Assembly (NCBI GenBank): GCA_945948555.1
Contig: CAMFBM010000016.1
Location: 1-50,660, forward strand
Reading direction: 5' to 3'
From: an uncultured Bacteroidales bacterium
GTDB taxonomy: Bacteria; Bacteroidota; Bacteroidia; Bacteroidales; UBA932
DNA length: 50,660 bases
Part shown: one piece after another, positions 7,470 to 15,742 of the stretch
Layout of the letters: the number at the start of each line of letters is the position of its first letter
Numbering within the stretch: position 1 is the first letter of the stretch
The notes under the pieces: generated by a model
The model's database searches: none
What the model was told of the DNA's origin: nothing
What the model saw: only the letters and a program-made list of their open reading frames with translations
Translations under genes and position numbers: made by a program

Positions 7470-8986
7470 AGACTTCCGGTTGGAAAATCAGTGTTGATGC
7501 CGAAATCGTTCCCCTGCTGGTCAAGCAGGGAGGACACCGGAGTGTATTCTGCAGGAGGCTGCATGCTGTCCATCGCTGAGGCGTAATTGACGAGGGATTC
7601 CTCGTTGTCCACAAAGCGAACCTCCGAATGTCTGAATGTCATCGGGATGTCGGCAATCTCTCCGTTACGGTGCTTGGCGATGATAATCTGTGTCTTTCCT
7701 ACATCCTCAGGGTTGTCGGATATGTTCTGGTAGTCGGCCCTGTGGATGAAAATCACCATGTCGGCATCCTGCTCGATTGAACCTGATTCACGCAAATCGT
7801 TCAACTGAGGGCGGTTCTGTGAGCCCTGCCTGTTGACGGCGTTTCGGCTCAGCTGGGACAGGGCGATGATCGGGACATTGAGTTCCTTTGCGGTGGCTTT
7901 CAATGTTCTGGAGATGGCGGCAACTTCCTGCTCCCTGAATCCCCTCAGTTCGACCGGCCCCTGCATAAGCTGGAGATAGTCCACTATGATGAGCTTCACA
8001 CCCTTCTGGTTCACAAGTCTCTTTGCCTTGGAACGGAACTCCATCACAGGAAGGGACGGTGTATCGTCAATGTAGAGAGGAGCTTTGGACAGGTCCTTGA
8101 TTTTCTGCTCCAACTGTACCCACTCGAAATCCTCCATCTTCTGCGCACCCTTGATCTTGTCCGCCCCGAGTCCCGTCTCGGAGACCATCATACGCTTGAC
8201 GAGCTGGATTGCAGGCATCTCAAGGGAGAAAAACGCAACCGGCTTGTGGTGGTCGACAGCGGCGTTGCGGGCCACATTCAGCACGAAAGCCGTCTTACCG
8301 ACGGAAGGACGGGCTGCAAGGATAATCAGGTCGGAAGGCTGCCAGCCGAAAGTGATTCTGTCCAGGGACGGGAAACCGGAAGGCACACCGCTCAGACCCG
8401 TGCTCTCCTGGAGACGCTCGATGTCGCCGATTGCCTTGGTAATGACGGAACCTATGTCCTGGACATCCTTCTTGACATTGTTCTGGATGGCGGCGAAGAC
8501 CTTGGTCTGTGCAGAGTCGATCAGGTCATCGACCTTGACTCCCTCGTCATAGGAATTCTTCAGGATGTCGTAGGCGGCAGTTATGAGCTCCCTCTTGATG
8601 CACTTTTCCTTCAGAAGCTTCACATAGAACTCCACATGGGCAGCCGCACCGATCTTCTGGGACAGCTGGGCAAGTTCCACCACTCCCCCAACCGCCTCCA
8701 GGTTGCCGTCCACAAGAAGCTGCTCCTTGACTGTCAGAAGGTCAATCGAAGTGTGGCTGTTGACCAGCCTTGTCATCGCCTCGAAAATCATCCTGTGCTT
8801 CTCACTGTAGAAACACGAGGGAGTTAGTTCCTCCATCGCGTCATCAACACAGTTCGGCTCCACCAGGAGCGCACCGATGACCGCCTCCTCAACATCAAGA
8901 GCCTGAGGGGGTTTGTTACCCATCTCAAGCCCTATTCCGTCAAGGTCCGCATTGTTCTGTGAAGTCCTTTTCCTCTGCTGCGCCAT
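7466..8986 (-). CDS. dnaB: Replicative DNA helicase DnaB
   Basis: A 506-residue hexameric helicase that unwinds the chromosome at the replication fork. The N-terminal helical domain (PPQALDVEEAVIGALLVEPN) spans about residues 28-130. The RecA-like core carries Walker A (ARPSVGKTAF) near 225 and Walker B (LIIVDYLQLM) near 330, followed by DnaB motif text (LKATAKELNVPIIALSQLSR) and an arginine-finger region (DLRESGSIEQDADMVIFIHR). Length is normal and no intein is present. It sits 6 nt after the zinc-ribbon gene and overlaps the DUF3108 gene by four bases. Confidence 0.97.
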   Translation of the reverse strand: MAQQRKRTSQNNADLDGIGLEMGNKPPQALDVEEAVIGALLVEPNCVDDAMEELTPSCFYSEKHRMIFEAMTRLVNSHTSIDLLTVKEQLLVDGNLEAVGGVVELAQLSQKIGAAAHVEFYVKLLKEKCIKRELITAAYDILKNSYDEGVKVDDLIDSAQTKVFAAIQNNVKKDVQDIGSVITKAIGDIERLQESTGLSGVPSGFPSLDRITFGWQPSDLIILAARPSVGKTAFVLNVARNAAVDHHKPVAFFSLEMPAIQLVKRMMVSETGLGADKIKGAQKMEDFEWVQLEQKIKDLSKAPLYIDDTPSLPVMEFRSKAKRLVNQKGVKLIIVDYLQLMQGPVELRGFREQEVAAISRTLKATAKELNVPIIALSQLSRNAVNRQGSQNRPQLNDLRESGSIEQDADMVIFIHRADYQNISDNPEDVGKTQIIIAKHRNGEIADIPMTFRHSEVRFVDNEESLVNYASAMDSMQPPAEYTPVSSLLDQQGNDFGINTDFPTGSL

Positions 8987-8992
8987 TTCCCG

Positions 8993-9802
8993 TTATTCGA
9001 AATCCGGGTTCACGAGAATCCTTCCGCAGTACTCGCAGATGATCATCTTCCTGTTGGAGGCGATGTCAATGAGCCTCTGCGGCGAGATTGTGCTGAAGCA
9101 GCCTCCGCAGGAGTCCCCGTTGAAAACTGAAACGACGGCGAGACGGTTGTTGCAGCTGTTGCGGATATGCTCGTAGGCACTCATCGTCCTCTCGTCAATC
9201 CTGCCTGCACACTCCGCACGGGTTGCAAGAAGTTTCTCCTCCTCCTTTGAAGTGGACTCCACGATTGTGGAGAGTTCCTGCTTCTTGGCCTTGAGGTCGT
9301 CGTTCTTGACTGAAAGTTTTTCCTTAAGAGCCTCGATGTCGCCTTTCTTCTTGAGAATCATATCCTTGGTCTCACCGATATTCTTCTGTGCAATCTGACG
9401 GAGAAGGTCAAGGTTCTCAATCTCCTTGCTGAGGGAATCATACTCCCTGCTGTTGGACACGTGGTTGACCTGTGCCTGGTATTTCTCAATCGTGGCGTCG
9501 TTCTCCGCAATCTGGTGTTTGTAGTCGGTAATCTTTGCGTTTGCCTCCTCGATCTGTGCGGTGACATTCGCTATCTTTGCCTTAAGGTCGGCAATCTCCG
9601 CCTCCAGGTTCTCGACCTCGAGTGGAAGTTCCCCACGCAGCTGGAGGATCTTGTCAATCTCGGTGTCAACCTGCTGAAGCGCGTACAGGGTCTTCAGTTT
9701 CTCCCCAACGCTGACATCGGAGTCTGCAAAACTTTTCTGAATGGAGACGAAGGTCTCCCTCTTGTCGATAGGGGTCTCTATTTTCTGAGTCTTTTTAGCC
9801 AT
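8993..9802 (-). CDS. C4-type zinc-ribbon coiled-coil protein
   Basis: A 269-residue cytoplasmic protein. Residues ~30-200 form a long antiparallel coiled coil rich in Glu, Lys, Ala and Leu; the C-terminus is a zinc ribbon with two Cys pairs (CGGC and CEYC about 23 residues apart) and ends LVNPDFE. This is the CT398/CdsZ-like family, widespread in Bacteroidota next to a Nif3 gene. Chlamydial members interact with flagellar or type III secretion parts and sigma-54; the role in Bacteroidota is not established. It starts 5 nt after the Nif3-like gene. A box reading TACCTTTG on the minus strand (9865-9858) inside nif3 could act as an internal promoter. Confidence 0.85.
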   Translation of the reverse strand: MAKKTQKIETPIDKRETFVSIQKSFADSDVSVGEKLKTLYALQQVDTEIDKILQLRGELPLEVENLEAEIADLKAKIANVTAQIEEANAKITDYKHQIAENDATIEKYQAQVNHVSNSREYDSLSKEIENLDLLRQIAQKNIGETKDMILKKKGDIEALKEKLSVKNDDLKAKKQELSTIVESTSKEEEKLLATRAECAGRIDERTMSAYEHIRNSCNNRLAVVSVFNGDSCGGCFSTISPQRLIDIASNRKMIICEYCGRILVNPDFE

Positions 9803-9807
9803 ATCGC

Positions 9808-10599
9808 TTAAAAATAAAATATCGGGTTACTATATATATTCTCAGTTATGCGAACCGCAAAGGTAGGAAAATTTTTCTTTATCAGCGAAAATAAAATATT
9901 CACTATATCTATTTCACTCTCATAATGCCCGACATCCATCAGCATAAAGTCTCCGCCCGTGAAGAAATGATGATAGGAGATGTCCCCGCAGAGATAGAGC
10001 TGAGCCCCGCTTGCAATGGCCTTCGGAATGAGCGACGAGCCCGAACCTCCGCAGACAGCCACCCTGGAAATCATTCCGTCAATCGGGCGTGAAGTCCTGA
10101 CAACCTTCAGGTTGAAAGCTTTCCTGACCATTTCCACAGCCTCTGCAGCAGTCACCGGGAACGGAAGGTCTCCGACAGCTCCCAGTCCTTGACCATCCTG
10201 CTCAGGGTCAAGCACCTGCACGTTCCTTAGAGAAAGCCTTACAGCCATAGCCCCGCTGACTCCTGCAAGTACCTTGTCTGCAGAAGTGTGGGCAGAATAG
10301 ATGGATATGCCCGCCTTGACGGCCTTTATGAGTGCAAGTCCGACAGAATCCTCCGGGGTGACTTTCTTCAATCCCCCGAAAATCAGCGGATGATGGGTAA
10401 CGATCATATCCGCTCCCACTGAAACGGCCTCGTCCACCAGCTCCGGAGTACAGTCCAGACCAAGAAGGACAGAGTGCACCGGAGCCGACGGCGACCCCAC
10501 CTGAAGTCCGCAGTTGTCCCATTTCTCCTGCCGCGAAAGCGGCGCGAATGCTTCGATTGCCGAAGCGACATCGAACACAGTATATTTTTCGTCCGTCAT
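9808..10599 (-). CDS. Nif3-like dinuclear metal centre protein (GTP cyclohydrolase I type 2 family)
   Basis: A 263-residue protein of the NIF3/YbgI family, which forms hexameric toroids with two metals per subunit. Metal ligands are visible as THHPLIFGG (near residue 68), the Asp in HTSAD (near 102) and DVGHYESE near residue 223. It is the short form, without the inserted PII-like domain present in YqfO-type proteins. Despite database names, the enzymatic activity is uncertain. It is followed closely by the zinc-ribbon gene; an 83-nt AT-rich gap separates it from merR. Confidence 0.88.
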   Translation of the reverse strand: MTDEKYTVFDVASAIEAFAPLSRQEKWDNCGLQVGSPSAPVHSVLLGLDCTPELVDEAVSVGADMIVTHHPLIFGGLKKVTPEDSVGLALIKAVKAGISIYSAHTSADKVLAGVSGAMAVRLSLRNVQVLDPEQDGQGLGAVGDLPFPVTAAEAVEMVRKAFNLKVVRTSRPIDGMISRVAVCGGSGSSLIPKAIASGAQLYLCGDISYHHFFTGGDFMLMDVGHYESEIDIVNILFSLIKKNFPTFAVRITENIYSNPIFYF

Positions 10600-10682
10600 A
10601 AACTATCCGACATACATATAAATATATATACTATATACCATATATAAATATAATATATACCTGTATTGGATATATACCATAT
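10600..10682 (-). promoter_or_regulatory. AT-rich spacer upstream of the Nif3-like gene
   Basis: Between the end of merR and the start of the Nif3-like gene lies a tract made almost only of A and T, with repeated TATATA and several GGTATATA-like units on the minus strand. It is the only large gap in the minus-strand cluster and the likely place for an internal promoter, although no clean TAnnTTTG box stands out. Confidence 0.35.
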
Positions 10683-11006
10683 TTATAATGTTCCCCTTAT
10701 CTCTTCGAGCCGTGCCTTTATCTCCTTCAAAGCCTCAACGGCCTTGAAGACACCATCGACCTTGCCGTTCTCGCTTTTCAGTTTTTTCGCCGCCCCTTCC
10801 AGGGTCAGACCGCAGTCCTTCACGAGGAAATGGATTTTCTTCAGGGTCTCAACATCTTCCGGCCGGTACATACGGTTGCCCTTGGCGTTCCTGCGCGGAT
10901 GGAGAAATTCCGGGAAAGAATCAGTCCAGAAGCGCACGAGGGAGACATTCTCGCCGAGAATCCCGGCGGTCTCCCCTATTGAATAATACAATTTTTCCAT
11001 AATCAA
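10683..11006 (-). CDS. MerR family transcriptional regulator
   Basis: A 107-residue winged-helix DNA-binding protein. KLYYSIGETAGILGENVSLVRFWTDSFPEFLHPRRNAKGNRMYRPEDVETLKKIHFLV is the MerR N-terminal domain with the characteristic R/YRPEDV segment, and a short helical dimerisation part follows. There is no C-terminal effector domain or metal-binding Cys, so it is the small stand-alone type found beside M23 and alaS genes in Bacteroidota. The start is 5 nt after the upstream M23 gene. Its target is unknown. Confidence 0.88.
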   Translation of the reverse strand: MIMEKLYYSIGETAGILGENVSLVRFWTDSFPEFLHPRRNAKGNRMYRPEDVETLKKIHFLVKDCGLTLEGAAKKLKSENGKVDGVFKAVEALKEIKARLEEIRGTL

Positions 11007-11011
11007 AACAA

Positions 11012-11965
11012 CTAATCCATCGACTGGCCAATGCTGGTTGACATCACGACTATGTCCGCATACTCAAACGGACCTGCCACACGGAAGAAATAATTCACCG
11101 GGTCCATCACCTTGCCGTCCCTGAGGACTTCGTAATGAAGATGAGGGGCGAAAGTGGTGCCCGACATCCCCACAGTGCCGATCCGGGTGTCCGGAGTGAC
11201 TGAGCGTCCCCTGGAGACCTTGATTTCGCCCAGGTGGGCATACCTTGTCACATAGCCTCCCTTGTGGGTGATTTCCACCACATTGCCGTGTCCCATACCT
11301 GAGCGGACGACATCCGAGACCACTCCCTCGCAGGAGGCATACACAGGTGTTCCCGACTGGGCAATCATATCCAGTCCGCGGTGCTCGACATCCACTTTGT
11401 AGAACGGGCTGATCTTCTTTCCGACGGATGCTCCCGTGTTCACAAAAGAGAAATTCCTGAGCGGCGACTCCATCGGAGGCATTATGAAATCCTCCTCGGA
11501 CAACCTTGCGAAGATTCTCTCGAAATTCCTCTCGACAGCCTCCGAGCATTTCTCCAACACCTTGAGTTTCTCCCCCGAAAGCACGGAAATGTCAAGGTCA
11601 GTGAGGGTGTCGGTGATGGAAAGCAGGTCAACCGCCGAAAGCATGTCCACATCAGGGGCGGAGGTGTGGAAAACGTCACGGTAAATCTCGTCGTCACGGA
11701 TCTGGAGGGATGTCACGACGTCGGCAAGCAGGCGGTCCTTGCGCTCCATCTCGCCGTACAGCTTCCCGTACATCCGGTTCTCCCTTTTCAGCCTGCGTTC
11801 CGTGTCGGTACTGAACACCAGGGAGAAAACTGCATAACAGACGATTGTGGAGGTGAGCGAGATGGTGGCGAACTTCAGAATCTTCAGGAAGATTCCCAAG
11901 GCTGACGTCCCCTCGGACTTCCTGACATCCATCCCCTTGTCATCGTAGATGTACTTCTTTGACAT
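11012..11965 (-). CDS. M23 family metallopeptidase (LytM-type), membrane-anchored
   Basis: A 317-residue protein with a cytoplasmic basic N-terminus, one membrane helix (about residues 28-50), a coiled-coil-like stalk and a C-terminal LytM/M23 domain. Zinc and catalytic residues are visible as HRGLD (near 193), the His in RYAHLG (near 242) and HLHYEV (near 277). It probably cleaves peptidoglycan cross-links or acts as an amidase activator in the periplasm. It resembles the neighbouring 337-residue M23 protein in layout and lies 12 nt after it, which suggests an old duplication. Confidence 0.9.
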   Translation of the reverse strand: MSKKYIYDDKGMDVRKSEGTSALGIFLKILKFATISLTSTIVCYAVFSLVFSTDTERRLKRENRMYGKLYGEMERKDRLLADVVTSLQIRDDEIYRDVFHTSAPDVDMLSAVDLLSITDTLTDLDISVLSGEKLKVLEKCSEAVERNFERIFARLSEEDFIMPPMESPLRNFSFVNTGASVGKKISPFYKVDVEHRGLDMIAQSGTPVYASCEGVVSDVVRSGMGHGNVVEITHKGGYVTRYAHLGEIKVSRGRSVTPDTRIGTVGMSGTTFAPHLHYEVLRDGKVMDPVNYFFRVAGPFEYADIVVMSTSIGQSMD

Positions 11966-11977
11966 ACAGGTTCCTCC

Positions 11978-12991
11978 TTATTTCCGCTTCTGATGGAACG
12001 GATGGAGGGTCACGGCCGATTCGGCCTCAACATGCCTCACCATTGTGGAATACTCCTCAGGGGTTACATTCAGGTCAAGATAATTCACCGGATTGACCGG
12101 ACGGCCCATATAGATTACCTCATAGTGGAGATGCGGACCTGAAGATTTTCCGGTGTTGCCGGTCTTTCCGAGGAAGTCACCCCTCTTGACCTTCATTCCC
12201 TGCTGCACATAGACGGAACTAAGGTGGGCATAGCGGGTCTTGTAGCCGAAACCGTGGTCCACAAGGACATAGCATCCGAAGCCAGTCCTCGAGTAATTGA
12301 TTTTGACTTCCTCCACGACGCCGTCACCGGTGGAATAGACCGGATTGCCGGCCTCGATTGCGAAGTCAAGTCCGTTGTGCCTTGCTATGCCGCCATAGAC
12401 CGGATCGATTCTCACACCGAAACCGCTTGAAAGCCTGAAATTGTTGCGGTCCGGGATGACGGGAGAGATTTTCGGGACACAGGATGCCATTTCTCCGGCC
12501 TTTTTCGCCACTTTGGAGACCTCATCGAAAGAGCAGCTCTGAATGTAGGTCTTCTTGGTGAGGACATCAAGACGGACAGCGGTGTTCCTGAGCAGTCCGC
12601 CATCACCTATTCCGTCCATATAGTCATAGCGGTCCACACCTCCGAAGCCGGCATTCCTCACCTCACGGGAAATCGGGGACATTCCGAAAAGAGACCTGTA
12701 GATGTCGTCGTCCCTGACCTGAAGCATCGTCAGGGCGGCGTCGTATTCGTCAAGATGGTTGCGGATGACCTCCACCCTGGTGACCCATTCGGCATTCGCC
12801 TTCTTCAGCATCACCGTCTTTGGAAGTTCGAAGCCCAAAACGGAAGTATAGATCCAGATGTTCAGGACTGCGGAACAGAAAGTGAGGAAAGAATGCAGGA
12901 CAAACCTCGTCAACTTGGCGTTGCGAGGCCGCTTCACTATCTGGTAAGTCAGCGTCTTTGGATCAAAAATATACTTTTTAATTTCAGGCAT
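11978..12991 (-). CDS. M23 family metallopeptidase (LytM-type), membrane-anchored
   Basis: A 337-residue protein. Its cytoplasmic start (MPEIKKYIFDPKTLTYQIVKR) is followed by a membrane helix (about residues 30-55), a helical stalk, and an M23 domain with SSGFGVRIDPVYG, HNGLD, RYAHLS and HLHYEV, i.e. the complete zinc site. It probably acts on peptidoglycan in the periplasm. The frame is open far upstream (to 13975), but that part is antisense to alaS; the ATG at 12991 is chosen because a promoter box ends six bases before it. It is transcribed divergently from alaS and heads the long minus-strand cluster. Confidence 0.9.
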   Translation of the reverse strand: MPEIKKYIFDPKTLTYQIVKRPRNAKLTRFVLHSFLTFCSAVLNIWIYTSVLGFELPKTVMLKKANAEWVTRVEVIRNHLDEYDAALTMLQVRDDDIYRSLFGMSPISREVRNAGFGGVDRYDYMDGIGDGGLLRNTAVRLDVLTKKTYIQSCSFDEVSKVAKKAGEMASCVPKISPVIPDRNNFRLSSGFGVRIDPVYGGIARHNGLDFAIEAGNPVYSTGDGVVEEVKINYSRTGFGCYVLVDHGFGYKTRYAHLSSVYVQQGMKVKRGDFLGKTGNTGKSSGPHLHYEVIYMGRPVNPVNYLDLNVTPEEYSTMVRHVEAESAVTLHPFHQKRK

Positions 12992-12996
12992 GGCCG

Positions 12997-13004
12997 CAAA
13001 GATA
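12997..13004 (-). promoter_or_regulatory. -7 box of the M23 gene cluster, start-proximal
   Basis: Minus strand TATCTTTG fits the Bacteroidota -7 consensus TAnnTTTG. It ends only six bases before the ATG at 12991, so the transcript would have little or no leader. Confidence 0.55.
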
Positions 13005-13025
13005 GTCTTTTTCCGGAAAAAATTA

Positions 13026-13033
13026 TAATTTTG
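13026..13033 (+). promoter_or_regulatory. -7 box of alaS
   Basis: TAATTTTG fits TAnnTTTG and lies about 75 nt upstream of the alaS start. No clear -33 element is seen at the usual distance. Confidence 0.5.
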
Positions 13034-13108
13034 CGCGTTATTTTGCCATAATAGGGGACGAGTGTGTCCCCGGATGGCTACATAGTGAAAGAAAAAACTT
13101 ATAAAGAT

Positions 13109-15724
13109 ATGACATCCAAAGAGATAAGAAAAGCCTACCTGGACTTCTTCGCTTCCAAGGGACACACCATCGTCCCTTCTGCTCCGATGGTGGTGAAAAA
13201 CGACCCGACACTTATGTTCACAAATGCCGGAATGAACCAGTTCAAGGATTGGTTCCTCGGGAACAGCACTCCAAAGTACAAAAGGGTGACCGACAGCCAG
13301 AAATGTCTGAGGGTCAGCGGAAAGCACAACGACCTTGAGGAGGTCGGACACGATTCCTACCATCACACCATGTTCGAGATGCTCGGGAACTGGAGCTTCG
13401 GTGACTACTTCAAGACCGAGGCCATCGACTGGGCGTGGGAACTTCTGACGGAGGTTTACAAACTTGACAAGGAGAGACTCTACGCAACTGTCTTTGAGGG
13501 TTCTCAGGAGGATGGGACAAGCCTTGACACAGAGGCGCTTGAGGCCTGGAAGAAGCATCTTCCACAGGACAGGATCCTGCTCGGTAACAAGCACGACAAC
13601 TTCTGGGAAATGGGTGACACCGGTCCTTGCGGCCCTTGCAGCGAAATTCACATTGACCTGCGCAGCGACGAAGAGATTGCAAAGGTTCCGGGAAGGGACC
13701 TTGTCAACAAGGGACACCATCTTGTCATTGAAATCTGGAACCTTGTGTTCATGCAGTTCAACAGGAAGGCAAGCGGGGAACTCGAACCTCTCCCGAACAA
13801 GAACATCGACACGGGAATGGGCTTTGAAAGGCTCTGTATGGCTCTCCAGGGCAAGACCAGCAACTACGACACGGATGTCTTCACCGGAATGATTCACAGA
13901 ATAGAGGAACTTTCCGGACACAAATACGGAGTTTCCGAACAGGAGGACGTTGCAATGAGGGTCATCGCGGACCACATCAGGGCAATCAGCTTCTCAATCG
14001 CCGACGGGCAGTTGCCTTCGAATGTCAAGGCCGGATATGTCATCCGAAGAATCCTGCGCCGTGCCGTGCGCTACGGCTACACCTTCCTGGGATTCAACGA
14101 GCCTTTCCTCTGCCGTCTGGTGGGACAGCTGGCGGACGACATGGGAGAGTCCTATCCTGAGATTGTCAGCCAGAGGACTCTGATTGAGAGGGTCATCAAG
14201 GAGGAGGAGATGGCTTTCCTCCGCACGCTGGACAGAGGGATCCGTCTGATGGACAACATAATGGAAAGGTCGGCCGCCACAAAGACCATCAGCGGCAAGG
14301 ACGCCTTCACCCTCTACGACACCTTCGGATTCCCTATTGACCTGAGCGAGCTGATTGCATCCGAGAACGGCTTCAGGATTGACCTTGAGGAGTTTGACGC
14401 AGAGCTCCAGAAGCAGAAGGAAAGGGCCCGCAACGCCACGGCAATCGAATCGGGAGACTGGGTGGAGTTCAAGCACTGCGAGTGCGTGGAGTTCCTCGGC
14501 TACGACCTGACCACCCTCGAGGGAGCCACCCTCACAAGGCACCGCACCGTCAAGACGAAGAACAAGACAATGTACCAGCTGGTCTTCGACAGGACTCCAT
14601 TCTATGCCGAAATGGGAGGTGAGGTCGGTGACACCGGCTACATCCTTTCGGAGAACGGAGAGAAGATCAGCATCCTCAACACCATAAAGGAAAACAACCT
14701 CACAATCCACATCGCCGACAGGATTCCGTCGGACTGCAGCGTGCCGTTCACCCTCGTGGTGGATGCCGCCCGCAGAAGGCAGATCTCCTCGAACCACACT
14801 GCCACCCACCTTCTCCACAAGGCCCTCAGGGAAATCCTCGGGACTCATGTGGAGCAGAAAGGCTCGTTTGTAACGGACTCCTACTTCCGTTTCGACTTCT
14901 CGCATTTCGAGAAACTGTCCGACGAGCAGATTGACAATGTCGAGCTCAGGGTCAACGAACTCATCCGCGAGAACTCCCCTCTTGAGGAGAACCGCTCTGC
15001 AACCATGGAGGAGGCGAAGGCCGCCGGAGCGATGGCCCTTTTCGGAGAGAAATACGGGGACACCGTCAGGGTAGTCAGGTTCGGAGAATCAGTGGAACTC
15101 TGCGGAGGATGCCACGCCGCAGCGACAGGCCAGATCGGTTTCTTCAAAATTGTGTCCGAGAGCGCTGTAGCAGCGGGAGTCCGCAGAATCGAGGCCACCA
15201 CAGGAGTCTATGCGGAGCACGCCGTGGACGTGATGGAGAATACCCTCAGGGCAGCAAAGGCCCTGTTCAACAACGTGCCTGACCTTCAGGGGGCAATCGC
15301 GAAACTGATTGCCGAGAATGAGAATTTCCGCAAGGAGGCGGAGGCGATTGCCAGGGAGAAGAGTGCGGCAATGATGAAGAACCTGACCGAATCTGCAAAA
15401 GAGATCAACGGAATCAATGTCGTCACCATCTCGAAGACAATTGATCCGAACATTCTGAAAGGGGCATGCTTCATGCTTCAGAAACAGGCGGAGAATCTTG
15501 TCGTGGCAGCCGCCATAGAGCACGAGGGCAAACCTCAGCTGCTGCTGATGTTCTCCAATGACCTCGTGGCGAAGGGGCACAATGCCTCGACTGAAGTCAG
15601 GGCAGCCGCCAAACTCATCCTCGGAGGAGGTGGCGGACAGCCGGGTCTTGCCACAGCCGGCGGGAAAGACGTTTCCGGACTTTCAGCAGCCCTCGAGCTG
15701 ATGATAGAAAACGCCACCAGATAA
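13109..15724 (+). CDS. alaS: Alanyl-tRNA synthetase
   Basis: An 871-residue class II synthetase that charges tRNA-Ala. The catalytic core begins [19 protein letters not shown] and [11 protein letters not shown]; the editing domain has [11 protein letters not shown] with its metal-binding His pair near residue 570, and the C-terminal SAD motif [10 protein letters not shown] near 673. The C-Ala domain ends in [15 protein letters not shown] chose the ATG at 13109 ([11 protein letters not shown]) over the in-frame ATG at 13064 because homologous proteins start there. It is divergent from the M23 cluster and lies 18 nt before the LptG-Fmt fusion gene. Confidence 0.96.
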   Translation: MTSKEIRKAYLDFFASKGHTIVPSAPMVVKNDPTLMFTNAGMNQFKDWFLGNSTPKYKRVTDSQKCLRVSGKHNDLEEVGHDSYHHTMFEMLGNWSFGDYFKTEAIDWAWELLTEVYKLDKERLYATVFEGSQEDGTSLDTEALEAWKKHLPQDRILLGNKHDNFWEMGDTGPCGPCSEIHIDLRSDEEIAKVPGRDLVNKGHHLVIEIWNLVFMQFNRKASGELEPLPNKNIDTGMGFERLCMALQGKTSNYDTDVFTGMIHRIEELSGHKYGVSEQEDVAMRVIADHIRAISFSIADGQLPSNVKAGYVIRRILRRAVRYGYTFLGFNEPFLCRLVGQLADDMGESYPEIVSQRTLIERVIKEEEMAFLRTLDRGIRLMDNIMERSAATKTISGKDAFTLYDTFGFPIDLSELIASENGFRIDLEEFDAELQKQKERARNATAIESGDWVEFKHCECVEFLGYDLTTLEGATLTRHRTVKTKNKTMYQLVFDRTPFYAEMGGEVGDTGYILSENGEKISILNTIKENNLTIHIADRIPSDCSVPFTLVVDAARRRQISSNHTATHLLHKALREILGTHVEQKGSFVTDSYFRFDFSHFEKLSDEQIDNVELRVNELIRENSPLEENRSATMEEAKAAGAMALFGEKYGDTVRVVRFGESVELCGGCHAAATGQIGFFKIVSESAVAAGVRRIEATTGVYAEHAVDVMENTLRAAKALFNNVPDLQGAIAKLIAENENFRKEAEAIAREKSAAMMKNLTESAKEINGINVVTISKTIDPNILKGACFMLQKQAENLVVAAAIEHEGKPQLLLMFSNDLVAKGHNASTEVRAAAKLILGGGGGQPGLATAGGKDVSGLSAALELMIENATR

Positions 15725-15742
15725 TCTCAACACGCGTACAAG

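Noticed and set aside
12992..13975. Upstream extension of the M23 gene by about 328 codons
   Set aside because: It lies antisense to alaS and contains no recognisable domain; the start at 12991 has a promoter box.
13994..14905. 303-codon open frame antisense to alaS
   Set aside because: It is a shadow of alaS codon bias; alaS motifs are clear on the other strand.
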